Positions 1 to 5,809 of a stretch of DNA of 9,398 nt are shown here, in pieces. The number at the start of each line of letters is the position of its first letter. The stretch's first letter is position 1. The notes under the pieces are model-generated. The model saw only the letters and a program-made list of their open reading frames with translations. It ran no database searches and was not told where the DNA came from. The position numbers and the translations under genes were made by a program. The DNA is from VFZL01 sp046734915 (lineage in GTDB: Bacteria > Acidobacteriota > Vicinamibacteria > Vicinamibacterales > CAVVIG01): the NCBI GenBank assembly GCA_046734915.1, contig JBKPSC010000016.1, positions 1 to 9,398 on the forward strand. The letters are read 5' to 3'.

Positions 1-2
1 AC

Positions 3-692
3 GCGATCGGGATTAGCCCGACCGACGGCAGCATCTGGTGCTCGGGCATCGGTCACGAGGACACGACGCTCGTACGCATCGAGCGCGGTGCGGACGCGCC
101 GCTCTCGTGCAAGGCCGAGGTCTACTCGCCGCCGCCCGCGAAGGCATCGTTGCCGTATTCGGGAGGCGTGGCCATCGACAGCAAGGGAGTGGTCTGGCAG
201 AGCTGGCGCGGTGTCCACGAAGTCCTGAGCTTCGACCGCCGCAAATGCAAGGTACTCAATGGACCGACGGCGACCGGTCAGCAGTGTCCCGAGGGGTGGA
301 CGGTGTACACGAAGCCGGGCCCAACCTTCAAAGGCTCGGCGAAATCGCCTGAGGTCAGCACCGACATGCTGTATCTCACGAATGTCGATGCCCACGACGC
401 GCTCGGTCTCGGAAAAGACGTCCTGCTGTCTGGCGACGTCAACGCCGACTCGTTCTTCGTACTGATGCCGGAGAACGGCCAGATGAAGGCGTTGACCCTG
501 CGCGTTCCCTACCCGCTGGGGTTCCACTCCCGTCACGTGGCGGGACGAATCGACGATCCCAACGCCGGCTGGAAGGGCCGCGGAATGTGGTCCAGTTACT
601 CGATGTACACGCCGTGGCATCAGGAAGGCGGCAAGGGGACACGCCCGAAAGTGGTCAAGTTCCAGATGCGGCCAAACCCTCTCGCGAAATAG
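3..692 (+). CDS. Secreted beta-propeller / carboxypeptidase-regulatory-like protein, C-terminal part
   Basis: The frame is open from the left edge and ends at TAG 690-692, giving 229 residues of a protein whose start lies outside the window. Blocks such as GGVAIDSKGVVWQSWRG and HEVLSFDRRKC look like blades of a Vgb-lyase / NHL-type beta-propeller. The tail, with GFHSRHVAGRIDDPNAGWKGRG and a final KVVKFQMRPNP, resembles the C-terminus of large proteins often annotated as carboxypeptidase regulatory-like domain proteins in Acidobacteria and Proteobacteria. Such proteins are usually several hundred residues long and exported, with an N-terminal Ig-like domain, so only about the last third is seen. 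It probably acts in the periplasm or outside the cell; the substrate is unknown. The hydrolase gene begins 13 bases downstream, so the two are probably co-transcribed. The family is recognised from memory of its style, not from a search. Confidence 0.75.
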   Translation, partial: AIGISPTDGSIWCSGIGHEDTTLVRIERGADAPLSCKAEVYSPPPAKASLPYSGGVAIDSKGVVWQSWRGVHEVLSFDRRKCKVLNGPTATGQQCPEGWTVYTKPGPTFKGSAKSPEVSTDMLYLTNVDAHDALGLGKDVLLSGDVNADSFFVLMPENGQMKALTLRVPYPLGFHSRHVAGRIDDPNAGWKGRGMWSSYSMYTPWHQEGGKGTRPKVVKFQMRPNPLAK

Positions 693-694
693 CC

Positions 695-700
695 AGGAGG
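695..700 (+). promoter_or_regulatory. Ribosome binding site of the hydrolase
   Basis: AGGAGG lies 5 bases before GTG 706 and just after the upstream stop codon. It fixes the non-ATG start of the hydrolase and supports translation from the same transcript as the upstream gene. Confidence 0.85.
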
Positions 701-705
701 ATCTC

Positions 706-1443
706 GTGCGCGTTCGTCGATATCGTTGCGCCGCTGCTGTGACCGCAGTGGTTGGCGCGCTGTTCTTCGCGGGCCTTCCGCTTCATGCCGAGGTACTGGA
801 CAAAACGAAAAAGGTCGGCCGCACGACGGTGCACTACAAAGTGGTCCTGCCGGGTGGATACGACCCGGCGAAAGAGTATCCCGGCATTCTCGCTTTCGGC
901 GGCGGTCCGCAGACCATGAACACCGTGGACAGCATCCTCATGCGCAACTTTCGCGGGGAGGCGGAGAGGCGCGGCTACATCGTGATTGCGCCGGCGGCGC
1001 CCGATACCGGATTGTTTTTCGAAGATGGCGCGCGGATCTTTCCCGAATTCCTGCAGATGATGCTCGCCGACTACAAGATCGACGGGGGCAAGTTCCACAT
1101 TGCGGGACCGTCGAATGGTGGGATCGCGGCGTTTCATGTCGCCGCGGCCAATCCGCAGTACTTCCTGTCGGTGACCGCGTTCCCCGGATACATGTGGCAG
1201 CCCAGCACCGCGAAGCTGAAGGCGGTTTCGAAGATGTGCGTCTTCATGTACGTCGGTGAGTTCGATGAGTACATATGGCATGGCGAGATGAAGCAAGAGG
1301 CCGAGTACCTCCGCTCGCAAGGGGCCGTTGCGCGTTACAGCGTCGAAAAGGGGCAACCCCACCGGCTCGAGACGCTGGCCGGGGCCAACGCCGGCCGGCT
1401 CTTCGATGGATTCGAGGAGGCGAAGAAGGGCTGCAGACAGTAA
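706..1443 (+). CDS. Secreted alpha/beta hydrolase (esterase / PHB-depolymerase-like)
   Basis: A 245-residue protein starting at GTG 706 behind a perfect AGGAGG. The N-terminus (Arg-rich residues 1-7, a hydrophobic stretch about 9-25, then PLHAEV) is a signal peptide probably cut near residue 28, so the mature enzyme is periplasmic or secreted. The fold signature is alpha/beta hydrolase: strand and oxyanion region ILAFGGGP (61-68), nucleophile elbow HIAGPSNGG with Ser136, a likely acid in VGEFDEY (Glu185 or Asp187), and a likely catalytic His219 in KGQPHR. The length fits small esterases of the feruloyl-esterase / PHB-depolymerase (LpqC-like) group. The substrate cannot be read from the sequence. 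It is 13 bases from the upstream propeller gene and probably in the same operon, suggesting a pair of exported proteins acting on an extracellular polymer or ester. Confidence 0.85.
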   Translation: MRVRRYRCAAAVTAVVGALFFAGLPLHAEVLDKTKKVGRTTVHYKVVLPGGYDPAKEYPGILAFGGGPQTMNTVDSILMRNFRGEAERRGYIVIAPAAPDTGLFFEDGARIFPEFLQMMLADYKIDGGKFHIAGPSNGGIAAFHVAAANPQYFLSVTAFPGYMWQPSTAKLKAVSKMCVFMYVGEFDEYIWHGEMKQEAEYLRSQGAVARYSVEKGQPHRLETLAGANAGRLFDGFEEAKKGCRQ

Positions 1444-1554
1444 CAACTGCCAGACCTGGACACGGTGATCTTGGAGCACTCGGAGCGGCACCGCTTTTTC
1501 ACTGAGTTGTACCGAGAGAAACACCGGCTGTTCGGGTGGTTCTCCTTCGCATGA
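1444..1554 (+). pseudogene. Coding-like tail in frame after the hydrolase stop
   Basis: The reading frame of the hydrolase continues past TAA 1441-1443 for 36 more codons to TGA 1552. The resulting peptide has a plausible helical composition (for example LEHSERHRFFTELYREKHRLFGW). It has no ribosome binding site or good start, although a GTG at 1465 exists. It could be a remnant of a longer C-terminus, a fragment of a lost neighbour, or chance. No family is recognised. Confidence 0.2.
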
Positions 1555-1792
1555 CCACCGAGCGCATTTCATCGAGTCCTTCGCACCCTCCTGGTTCTAA
1601 CCGTCCGATGCGTCCTGCCGCCTGACGCGTGGCGCACTAGGCAGCGCCGTCACGGTTCGTGAAATTGCGAACAACACGAACGCGTGCGAGGGCCGGGCGG
1701 TGGCAGGTCTTCATTGGGGAACGTTCGTGTTGGAGAAAAGCGGCGCGGCTATTGTCCGAGGTGGGCGGGGCGATCATGCCTCTGCCAGACCT
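1555..1792. other. Convergent intergenic gap with a small hairpin
   Basis: This stretch lies between the 3' ends of the hydrolase (+) and the cupin gene (-). No supported gene is seen. The only structure noticed is an inverted repeat, GTTCGTG at 1655-1661 and CACGAAC at 1675-1681, which could form a 7-bp stem with a 13-base loop. There is no T-run after it on either strand, so a Rho-independent terminator is not demonstrated. Confidence 0.4.
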
Positions 1793-2440
1793 TCACCGCG
1801 GGTCGTCATGACGACGCGCTTGGCGGCTCTGCGTCCGAGGTGCCAATACGATGCGCGAGAGCTGCGGGTAGGTCGCGCGATAACCGCGCCATCGCGCAAC
1901 CGGGGCAAGCACCGCAAACAGCGCGCGCTGCACCGCTGGTGGCGGAGACCGGAATTCGAGGATGTCGCTGAACTCCCGCGCGGTGAGAGCGAGCTGCAAC
2001 GGATGCGGCATGCCCGCGCGATCCGTATGGCCGAGCCGTGCGAGTCCAAAGAAGGTCTCGATCATGTGCACGAACCGCTCGCCCGGTGTCACCTCTACCC
2101 GCACTCGGACGTCGCGGTCGCTTGTATTCCACCAATCGTGCCAGACACCAGGCTCGATGACCGCTGTCTGGCCTTGACGAAGAACGCCGGTCTGTCCGTC
2201 GCGTTTCATCGTCAACTCACCATCGAGCACCGTAAACTGCTCGACGAGATGAGGGTGACGGTGTTCCCCCATCACACGCGCGCCGACGAGCGCCGTGAGC
2301 TCGGCCGCTGCGCGCCCGCCGGGATTGTCCCAGGGACGCTCCAGGATCGTCGCGCGTTCCCTGGTGACGGGGTTCTCCCAAACCTCCCCGACTTCTATCG
2401 GGGTGCGGTCAGGCTGGCCGTGCGGCTCGGGATGCGACAT
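1793..2440 (-). CDS. Single-domain cupin protein
   Basis: A 215-residue protein with one cupin beta-barrel. Motif 1 is GEHRHPHLVEQFTVLDG (58-74), giving likely metal ligands His60, His62 and Glu67. Motif 2 is GQTAVIEPGVWHDWWN (90-105), giving His101. Together these match the G(X)5HXH(X)4E(X)6G and G(X)5PXG(X)2H(X)3N patterns. The C-terminal 100 residues are helical with a basic end. Cupins of this type bind a divalent metal and may be oxygenases, isomerases or non-enzymatic sensors; the reaction is not readable here. ATG 2440 is chosen because MSHPEP leads directly into the conserved part. The frame extends 17 codons upstream without a better start, and no clear ribosome binding site precedes either. 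It starts 32 bases after the DUF1326 gene on the same strand, so it is probably the last gene of that operon. Confidence 0.85.
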   Translation of the reverse strand: MSHPEPHGQPDRTPIEVGEVWENPVTRERATILERPWDNPGGRAAAELTALVGARVMGEHRHPHLVEQFTVLDGELTMKRDGQTGVLRQGQTAVIEPGVWHDWWNTSDRDVRVRVEVTPGERFVHMIETFFGLARLGHTDRAGMPHPLQLALTAREFSDILEFRSPPPAVQRALFAVLAPVARWRGYRATYPQLSRIVLAPRTQSRQARRHDDPR

Positions 2441-2472
2441 GACAATTCGTGAGAATTTCACTTCGCGATGCG

Positions 2473-3096
2473 CTAATCCACACCCTTCCACTCGAATTGG
2501 TTGAGTTGGGCGTAGGTATTGGCAAGTTCGAAGGAGACGCCGGCGGAGCTCACCGAGCAGGCCACGGTGTTCCCGACCTCGGCCAACTTGTACTCGAATC
2601 CGTCCGGCAGATCGATGCGGGCCCGGTGCGTTTCGCCCGTCACCGGGTTCTTGATAGGCTCGATCTTCGTTTCTCCGACACCAGGGATATTGATCCTGCC
2701 AATACGAGCCTCGCGTTGGGACTCGAATGTGATCGGCGCCGAGATGGTACCGAGCTTGTGGGGCGTGACGGCGGAGAAGATCTCGAAGGCCGTGCCCCCA
2801 TGCTGGCCACCGACGAGCGCGTCGATCGCTGAGCGCTGCGCCGCTGTCGCTTTGTCGTCAACGATGTGGAGGACCTTCCCGTTACCTTCGTGCACCGGAC
2901 CGGGAAACCACAAGACGCTGGCGAAGACGAGGCCGTCGAGGGCCGTGTCGCCGAAGTGGCCTTTGTCAATCCGCCACGCCACGAAGGCCTCGCATCGCCC
3001 AGTGGTCGGGAGGGCGTTGAACTGGCACGGGCATCCCCAGGCGCAGTTGCAGCTCGCGATTTCTTCCCCAGAGATGCTCCAAGGGATTTTCGCCAC
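2473..3096 (-). CDS. DUF1326 domain-containing protein
   Basis: A 207-residue soluble protein. The N-terminal motif SCNCAWGCPCQF (15-26) places Cys16, Cys18, Cys22 and Cys24 together, followed by GRCEAF with Cys35 and by RIDKGHFGDTALDG. This cysteine pattern and the later HEGNGK / IVDDKATAAQR region match DUF1326, a family of about 200 residues thought to bind metal and often found near DUF2182 membrane proteins. No DUF2182 gene is visible in this window. The start is GTG 3096, preceded on the - strand by GGAGAG at 3103-3108, six bases away. It lies 27 bases after the acidic 94-aa gene and 32 bases before the cupin gene. The operon context, with a second metal-binding fold next door, hints at a joint metal-related role, but that is inference. 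Confidence 0.9.
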   Translation of the reverse strand: MAKIPWSISGEEIASCNCAWGCPCQFNALPTTGRCEAFVAWRIDKGHFGDTALDGLVFASVLWFPGPVHEGNGKVLHIVDDKATAAQRSAIDALVGGQHGGTAFEIFSAVTPHKLGTISAPITFESQREARIGRINIPGVGETKIEPIKNPVTGETHRARIDLPDGFEYKLAEVGNTVACSVSSAGVSFELANTYAQLNQFEWKGVD

Positions 3097-3123
3097 GACC
3101 CACTCTCCGTGCCGATGATCTTC

Positions 3124-3408
3124 TCATTTTCGCAGTGAATCGTTTACCGGATCCTTGTCGGCGAACGCTTCCTCGTCGTCGGCTTCAGATTCATCGGCGC
3201 AGTTCGACACGCCCTCCTCGCCTGCGGGCGGCGGCCAATCCTTGGCGGCCTCACCACGGTCTCCTTGAACATTTTCACCAAGGAAATCGAGTGAATCCTC
3301 GAACTCGTCTGTGTGAGGGGCATTTGGTGCATCGCTTTGCGGTGGATTCTTGCCGGTATCGGGTCCAGCCATCCTGTTCAGTGTGCGCAAAGCTCGACTC
3401 TGATTCAT
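3124..3408 (-). CDS. Small acidic hypothetical protein, 94 aa
   Basis: I do not recognise a named family. The protein starts with a short basic helix, MNQSRALRTLNRM, and then becomes very acidic and Pro/Gly-rich, with DEFEDSLDF at 34-42 and SEADDEEAFADKD at 74-86. It is probably largely disordered, with no membrane segment. ATG 3408 is preceded on the - strand by GAGG (3417-3420) at a spacing of 8, which fixes the start although the frame is open further upstream. The next gene (DUF1326) begins 27 bases after its stop, so they probably share a transcript. A possible upstream frame ends in an ATGA overlap with this start. Confidence 0.7.
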   Translation of the reverse strand: MNQSRALRTLNRMAGPDTGKNPPQSDAPNAPHTDEFEDSLDFLGENVQGDRGEAAKDWPPPAGEEGVSNCADESEADDEEAFADKDPVNDSLRK

Positions 3409-3599
3409 GTGCGGGACCTCAGAGGGCGACTCAGGGTGTGCCGCGAATCTCGAGGACCTGACCTGGACGCTGCCAAGGACGGCGCAGCGAACCGAACAGC
3501 CGTCACCGGCCGTCCGGCCACGGGAGCGTCGCGCCAAGGCAGATCCGCCTTGTATTGCGATGATGTCTGCGCGTCGCTGTCGGGCTCTTCGAGAGGCAT
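3405..3599 (-). CDS. Possible 64-aa ORF coupled to the acidic protein
   Basis: A doubtful frame beginning MPLEEPDSDAQTSSQYKADL. In its favour, its TGA overlaps the ATG of the next gene (ATGA at 3405-3408), a usual arrangement for translational coupling. Its first bases (ATGCCTCTCGAAGAGC on the - strand) also recur nearly unchanged at 5519-5504 in the second copy of this module. Against it: no ribosome binding site is visible before ATG 3599, and the C-terminal half is Arg/Ser/Pro-rich as out-of-frame GC-rich DNA often is. No family is recognised. Confidence 0.3.
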   Translation of the reverse strand: MPLEEPDSDAQTSSQYKADLPWRDAPVAGRPVTAVRFAAPSLAASRSGPRDSRHTLSRPLRSRT

Positions 3600-3650
3600 A
3601 GGCGCTCGTCGGGAAAGGATGCGCCGCTGCCAGGTCGACGCTGGCAGGCG

Positions 3651-3836
3651 TCAGTTCGGCTCCCCGTTGCTCCTGACGATCATCTGATAGACGTAATCCG
3701 TCAAATCTCGAAGTCGCAAGCCTGCTTCGTCGTGCGACCAGTCGCCACGCCCCGGAATGCTAGGTATTTCCACGGCATGACTGACTATGAGTGCCGCGGC
3801 AATAGCAACCTTGGCTTGAATTTCTCGCCGGTCCAT
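3651..3836 (-). CDS. Small hypothetical protein, 61 aa
   Basis: The start at ATG 3836 is well supported: GAGGAG occupies 3845-3850 on the - strand, 8 bases before it. The N-terminal half is a predicted helix, MDRREIQAKVAIAAALIVSH, amphipathic to moderately hydrophobic. The C-terminal half, with HDEAGLRLRDLTDYVYQMIV (35-54), suggests a second helix. There is no signal peptide or metal motif. The piece AALIVSHA has a counterpart, AALVVSHA, on the - strand near 5535, where the rest of the gene is lost, so this gene seems to have a decayed paralogue. A palindromic site and -10-like hexamer about 160-200 bases upstream could drive it. The function is unknown. Confidence 0.6.
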   Translation of the reverse strand: MDRREIQAKVAIAAALIVSHAVEIPSIPGRGDWSHDEAGLRLRDLTDYVYQMIVRSNGEPN

Positions 3837-4025
3837 CCGAATCGCTCCTCAATGGCGCCGAGTGGCGCCTGACGTGTCGGCGCCTGAGGCGCTGCACCGC
3901 GTGCTCGGCCGGCGCAATCAGGTCCAGTCCGTATTGGCGCTCTGTCGCGCACACTCGTTGCGACCTGCCGCTTGATCGCGGTCGGCAATCTTCGAGGCAG
4001 TGTAGCTCGGGGAGTCCGGGGCCGC

Positions 4026-4041
4026 TGTTCCGAAGTGCACA
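4026..4041 (-). promoter_or_regulatory. Crp-like palindromic site 1
   Basis: Reads TGTGCACTTCGGAACA on the - strand. A TACACT hexamer sits at 4004-3999 on the same strand, exactly 21 bases from the site edge, so a class II promoter would start near 3992 and read into the 61-aa gene with a leader of about 155 bases. The flanking bases resemble those of the 5608 site over about 26 bases. Confidence 0.5.
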
Positions 4042-4087
4042 ACAGTCGCCGTCGGTCGGTTACCTCAGGCGAGTGGCGGCCGGCGAC

Positions 4088-4103
4088 TGTGCAATCGTGC
4101 ACA
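4088..4103 (+). promoter_or_regulatory. Crp-like palindromic site 2
   Basis: TGTGCAATCGTGCACA has fully matching half-sites, TGTGC and GCACA, and is the most symmetric of the seven copies. A weak -10-like CACACT (4125-4130) lies 21 bases downstream, predicting transcription from about 4137 into the membrane-protein gene at 4183. A slightly better-looking TGATAC at 4130-4135 would give a less canonical spacing. Confidence 0.5.
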
Positions 4104-4182
4104 GACGTCACGGCCGGCAATTGCCACACTGATACCTCGGAGCCGAACGTCGCGCCGACACGCGCACACGGGTGAAACGAAT

Positions 4183-4404
4183 ATGAACAATGTGACTCGG
4201 TCAAAAGTGGTCCAGGCGTGGTTTGCCGCGGTTGTTTTCGCCGCCGTCGCGTGTTTCGCACTGGGCCTGTCGGTGGCGCTCAGCACCGGGGTAATGTTGG
4301 CTGTGATGAGCCTCGTTCCCCCGGCGGTCATGCTGCTTTTGTGGCCAGGCACACAGCCGCGCACGGTTGCAGACGTGCTCAATGAGAGTGAGCGACGCGG
4401 CTAG
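4183..4404 (+). CDS. Small two-helix membrane protein, 73 aa
   Basis: Two hydrophobic segments, about residues 10-32 and 34-54, joined by a short turn, then a polar tail ending TVADVLNESERRG. This predicts a small inner-membrane hairpin protein with both ends in the cytoplasm. I have a sense of similar proteins ending in PPTVAEVL in acidobacterial genomes, but there is no function to name. A modest GGGTGA (4170-4175) precedes ATG 4183 by 7 bases. The Crp-like pseudogene begins 2 bases after the stop codon, so the two formed an operon before the second gene decayed. The palindromic site at 4088 is placed to control it. Confidence 0.6.
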   Translation: MNNVTRSKVVQAWFAAVVFAAVACFALGLSVALSTGVMLAVMSLVPPAVMLLLWPGTQPRTVADVLNESERRG

Positions 4405-4406
4405 CC

Positions 4407-4715
4407 GTGAACGATTTGGCGTTGCGCACAGGATACGCTCGCTACGAGCGGTCCTCGCGTCACATCGAGTACGGAGCAGGGTCGACCACTTTCACTTTCG
4501 CGCAGGGCGACGAGGCTGCGAGCGTGATGGGGTCTCATTGGGCAGCCATTCCGGATGACGACAGCGTTGGCCATCGCTCCATCGACGATCGCGCGGTTCG
4601 GGAAGCCAGCGAGCTCGGGAACGACACGCTGATGTGTGAAGTTCTTCATGAAGAGCGATGTGATCCGCGGAAGTGGATCAACGGCTCGCGCCGCGGACTC
4701 AATCGGAGTCTCTGA
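4407..4715 (+). pseudogene. Decayed Crp/Fnr-family regulator, internally deleted
   Basis: Three blocks match the intact regulator at 5810-6469. Block 1, 4463-4529, matches 5887-5947 and encodes a similar GAG..FAQG.EA.SVM segment with a 2-codon insertion. Block 2, 4546-4610, matches 6062-6125; its first 45 bases agree at 41 positions, but the reading frame is shifted. Block 3, 4611-4652, matches 6341-6385 and carries the recognition-helix remnant FFM in yet another frame. About 100 bases between blocks 1 and 2 and about 215 between blocks 2 and 3 are lost, removing most of the cyclic-nucleotide-like domain and the dimer helix. The open frame 4407-4715 can therefore no longer make a working regulator. 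Its 3' end overlaps the convergent 86-aa gene. Confidence 0.8.
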
Positions 4716-4959
4716 AATTCTTCACCAGTGTTCGCCTCCCGCTCTGAGGGTTTTCCTCGTACCACACCGAGAGCCTTTGCCCTTGTGCCAGCTTGAGCGC
4801 CGCGGCTTCAGCGTCGGCATAGTTCTCGTGTTCTTCACCGACGTCGGTGTGTCCGGGGTAGGTGACGGCGTAGAGTTGTTTCACCGCGTGCGTCGACGCG
4901 TGCTGCCCGAATCGGCGGCGAATGATGATGTCGTCGTGGCGGGGCTGTGTTGGCGCCAT
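4699..4959 (-). CDS. Small hypothetical protein, 86 aa
   Basis: A soluble protein starting MAPTQPRHDDIIIRRRFG. A compact middle region follows (YAVTYPGHTDVGEEHENYADAEAAALKLAQ), then a tail RTLVKNFRDSD. The pattern of a strand followed by an Ala-rich helix (ADAEAAALKLAQ) recalls small DUF2188-like folds, but the match is too loose to claim. ATG 4959 is chosen because AAAGGAG (4967-4973) lies 7 bases upstream on the - strand; the frame continues 16 codons further without support. A -10-like TATTTT is present at 4993-4988. The palindromic site at 5197 is about 240 bases upstream on the same strand. The stop overlaps the end of the Crp-like pseudogene in convergent orientation. Confidence 0.65.
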   Translation of the reverse strand: MAPTQPRHDDIIIRRRFGQHASTHAVKQLYAVTYPGHTDVGEEHENYADAEAAALKLAQGQRLSVWYEENPQSGRRTLVKNFRDSD

Positions 4960-5196
4960 CGACCGCTCCTTTTCCGCGGGTGCGACTAAAATACGCGGTC
5001 GAAGCAACCGTCAGCGCACCGAGATTTGGCCCAGCAGTCCTTTTGGCCTGTATCTCTGACGGCTCCGCGCTTGTCGCATCTGCTGCCAGCTTGGTGTGTC
5101 TCACCCGTTGCCGTCTTTTCATTGATTCCAGCATGCCCGCGTGCGCGAGCCACGTCATGTTTCAGGGCGACCATACGATATTGCCCATAGGGCGTC

Positions 5197-5212
5197 TGTC
5201 CGGTTATGCACA
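5197..5212 (-). promoter_or_regulatory. Crp-like palindromic site 3
   Basis: Reads TGTGCATAACCGGACA on the - strand. TATGGT at 5175-5170 on that strand lies exactly 21 bases from the site edge, so a class II start would be near 5163. The nearest well-supported gene in that direction is the 86-aa gene at 4959, implying a leader of about 200 bases or an unrecognised short ORF in between. Confidence 0.5.
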
Positions 5213-5479
5213 CGTCGGGTTCAGCGGATCCCGGGACCGGGTCAGGTTGTTCACGGCGAAACTGCGGCGACTCGCGCAGCGGAACTAGCCGAACAGACGT
5301 TATCGTTTTCTCGGGTATCGCAGGCGCCGGTAGATTTCCGCGTCGCTTGGATATTGCGCCTCACGACCGACATCACCTTCGACACTCGGGAGACCACTCG
5401 GCCGCGAGGACATGGCTTGCTGCGCGGCGAGAGGGGTTTCGCGACCAGGCGGGTCAGGCTCGTGTTGGCGGCGGTTGTG

Positions 5480-5559
5480 TCTGCGCGGCGCGTCGCCGTT
5501 GCTGCTCTGCGAGAGGCATGACTGACGACAAGTGCGGCGTTGGGTCCTTTCCACGGCAA
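5480..5559 (-). pseudogene. Remnant of duplicated small-gene module
   Basis: On the - strand this encodes GPNAALVVSHA, close to AAALIVSHA of the 61-aa gene at 3836-3651, with GTCAGTCATGCC identical in both. Immediately after it comes ATGCCTCTCGCAGAGC, which differs by one base from the start of the doubtful 64-aa frame at 3599. In the first module these two pieces are about 170 bases apart; here they are fused, as expected from a deletion. No intact frame remains. Confidence 0.4.
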
Positions 5560-5607
5560 TCGTGCCGGAACTGCTCAGCCAGGGTATATCGGACAATCCT
5601 GGATCGC

Positions 5608-5623
5608 TGTCCCGAATTGCACA
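5608..5623 (-). promoter_or_regulatory. Crp-like palindromic site 4, upstream of the Crp/Fnr gene
   Basis: Reads TGTCCCGAATTGCACA on the + strand, and on the - strand is identical over all 16 bases to the + strand of the site at 9330-9345. A weak TACCCT hexamer (5586-5581, - strand) is at the 21-base spacing, pointing towards the remnant genes. Relative to the + strand regulator the site is about 190 bases upstream of ATG 5810, so its direction of action is uncertain. Confidence 0.45.
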
Positions 5624-5809
5624 GCAGCCGTTCCGGGCAGGCGGGTGACGCTGATGATGCCGATTCCGCAAGCGAACGACGCTCGGGCGGTAAAGGGATA
5701 GCTGCAATTGCAAGCGTCGACGATCCGTGTCAACCTACCGAGGCGGATGCCGGATGGTGGCCGTAATCTCCCGCGCTACTGAGAGTTCGCTAGCCGGTCC
5801 GACGCAGCG

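Larger units (their letters stand above)
3837..4182. other. Divergent regulatory region with GGCGCC cluster
   Basis: This is the non-coding stretch between the - strand 61-aa gene and the + strand membrane-protein gene. It holds three GGCGCC palindromes in 31 bases (3854-3859, 3864-3869, 3879-3884) just upstream of the - strand ribosome binding site, and two copies of the TGTNC-N6-GNACA site (4026-4041 and 4088-4103). It also holds a GCAATTGC palindrome (4117-4124) that recurs upstream of the intact Crp gene at 5704-5711. The layout suggests two divergent promoters, each with its own activator site. Confidence 0.5.
4960..5809. other. 850-base region without a supported intact gene
   Basis: Several frames are open here, but none has a ribosome binding site or natural composition. 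The region contains two palindromic sites (5197-5212, 5608-5623) and - strand remnants resembling the 61-aa gene and the 64-aa frame of the first module (about 5559-5480). It also contains an 18-base direct repeat with two mismatches (5417-5434 and 5499-5516) and the GCAATTGC octamer at 5704-5711. It looks like a partly eroded duplicate of the 3600-4180 region followed by the leader of the intact Crp/Fnr gene. Confidence 0.5.

Noticed and set aside
655..1572. 305-codon - strand open frame across the hydrolase
   Set aside because: It is antisense to a gene with a signal peptide, catalytic motifs and a perfect ribosome binding site; the product has no coherent domain.
1700..2452. 250-codon + strand open frame opposite the cupin gene
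   Set aside because: Arg/His-rich shadow of the cupin gene, whose two motifs on the - strand are unambiguous.
2519..3118. 199-codon + strand open frame opposite DUF1326
   Set aside because: The - strand carries the DUF1326 cysteine motif and a ribosome binding site; this is its antisense.
4835..5158. 107-codon - strand frame beginning 5 bases after the predicted start at 5163
   Set aside because: Its position is tempting, but the product becomes His/Arg/Pro-rich and overlaps the better supported 86-aa gene in another frame; no ribosome binding site.
5141..5521. 126-codon + strand frame
   Set aside because: Arg/Ala/Thr-rich, no ribosome binding site, and it spans a palindromic site and the module remnants.
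5206..5766. 186-codon + strand frame upstream of the Crp/Fnr gene
   Set aside because: Its Cys/Arg/Ser/Gly-rich composition is typical of out-of-frame GC-rich DNA; no start signal and no recognisable fold.
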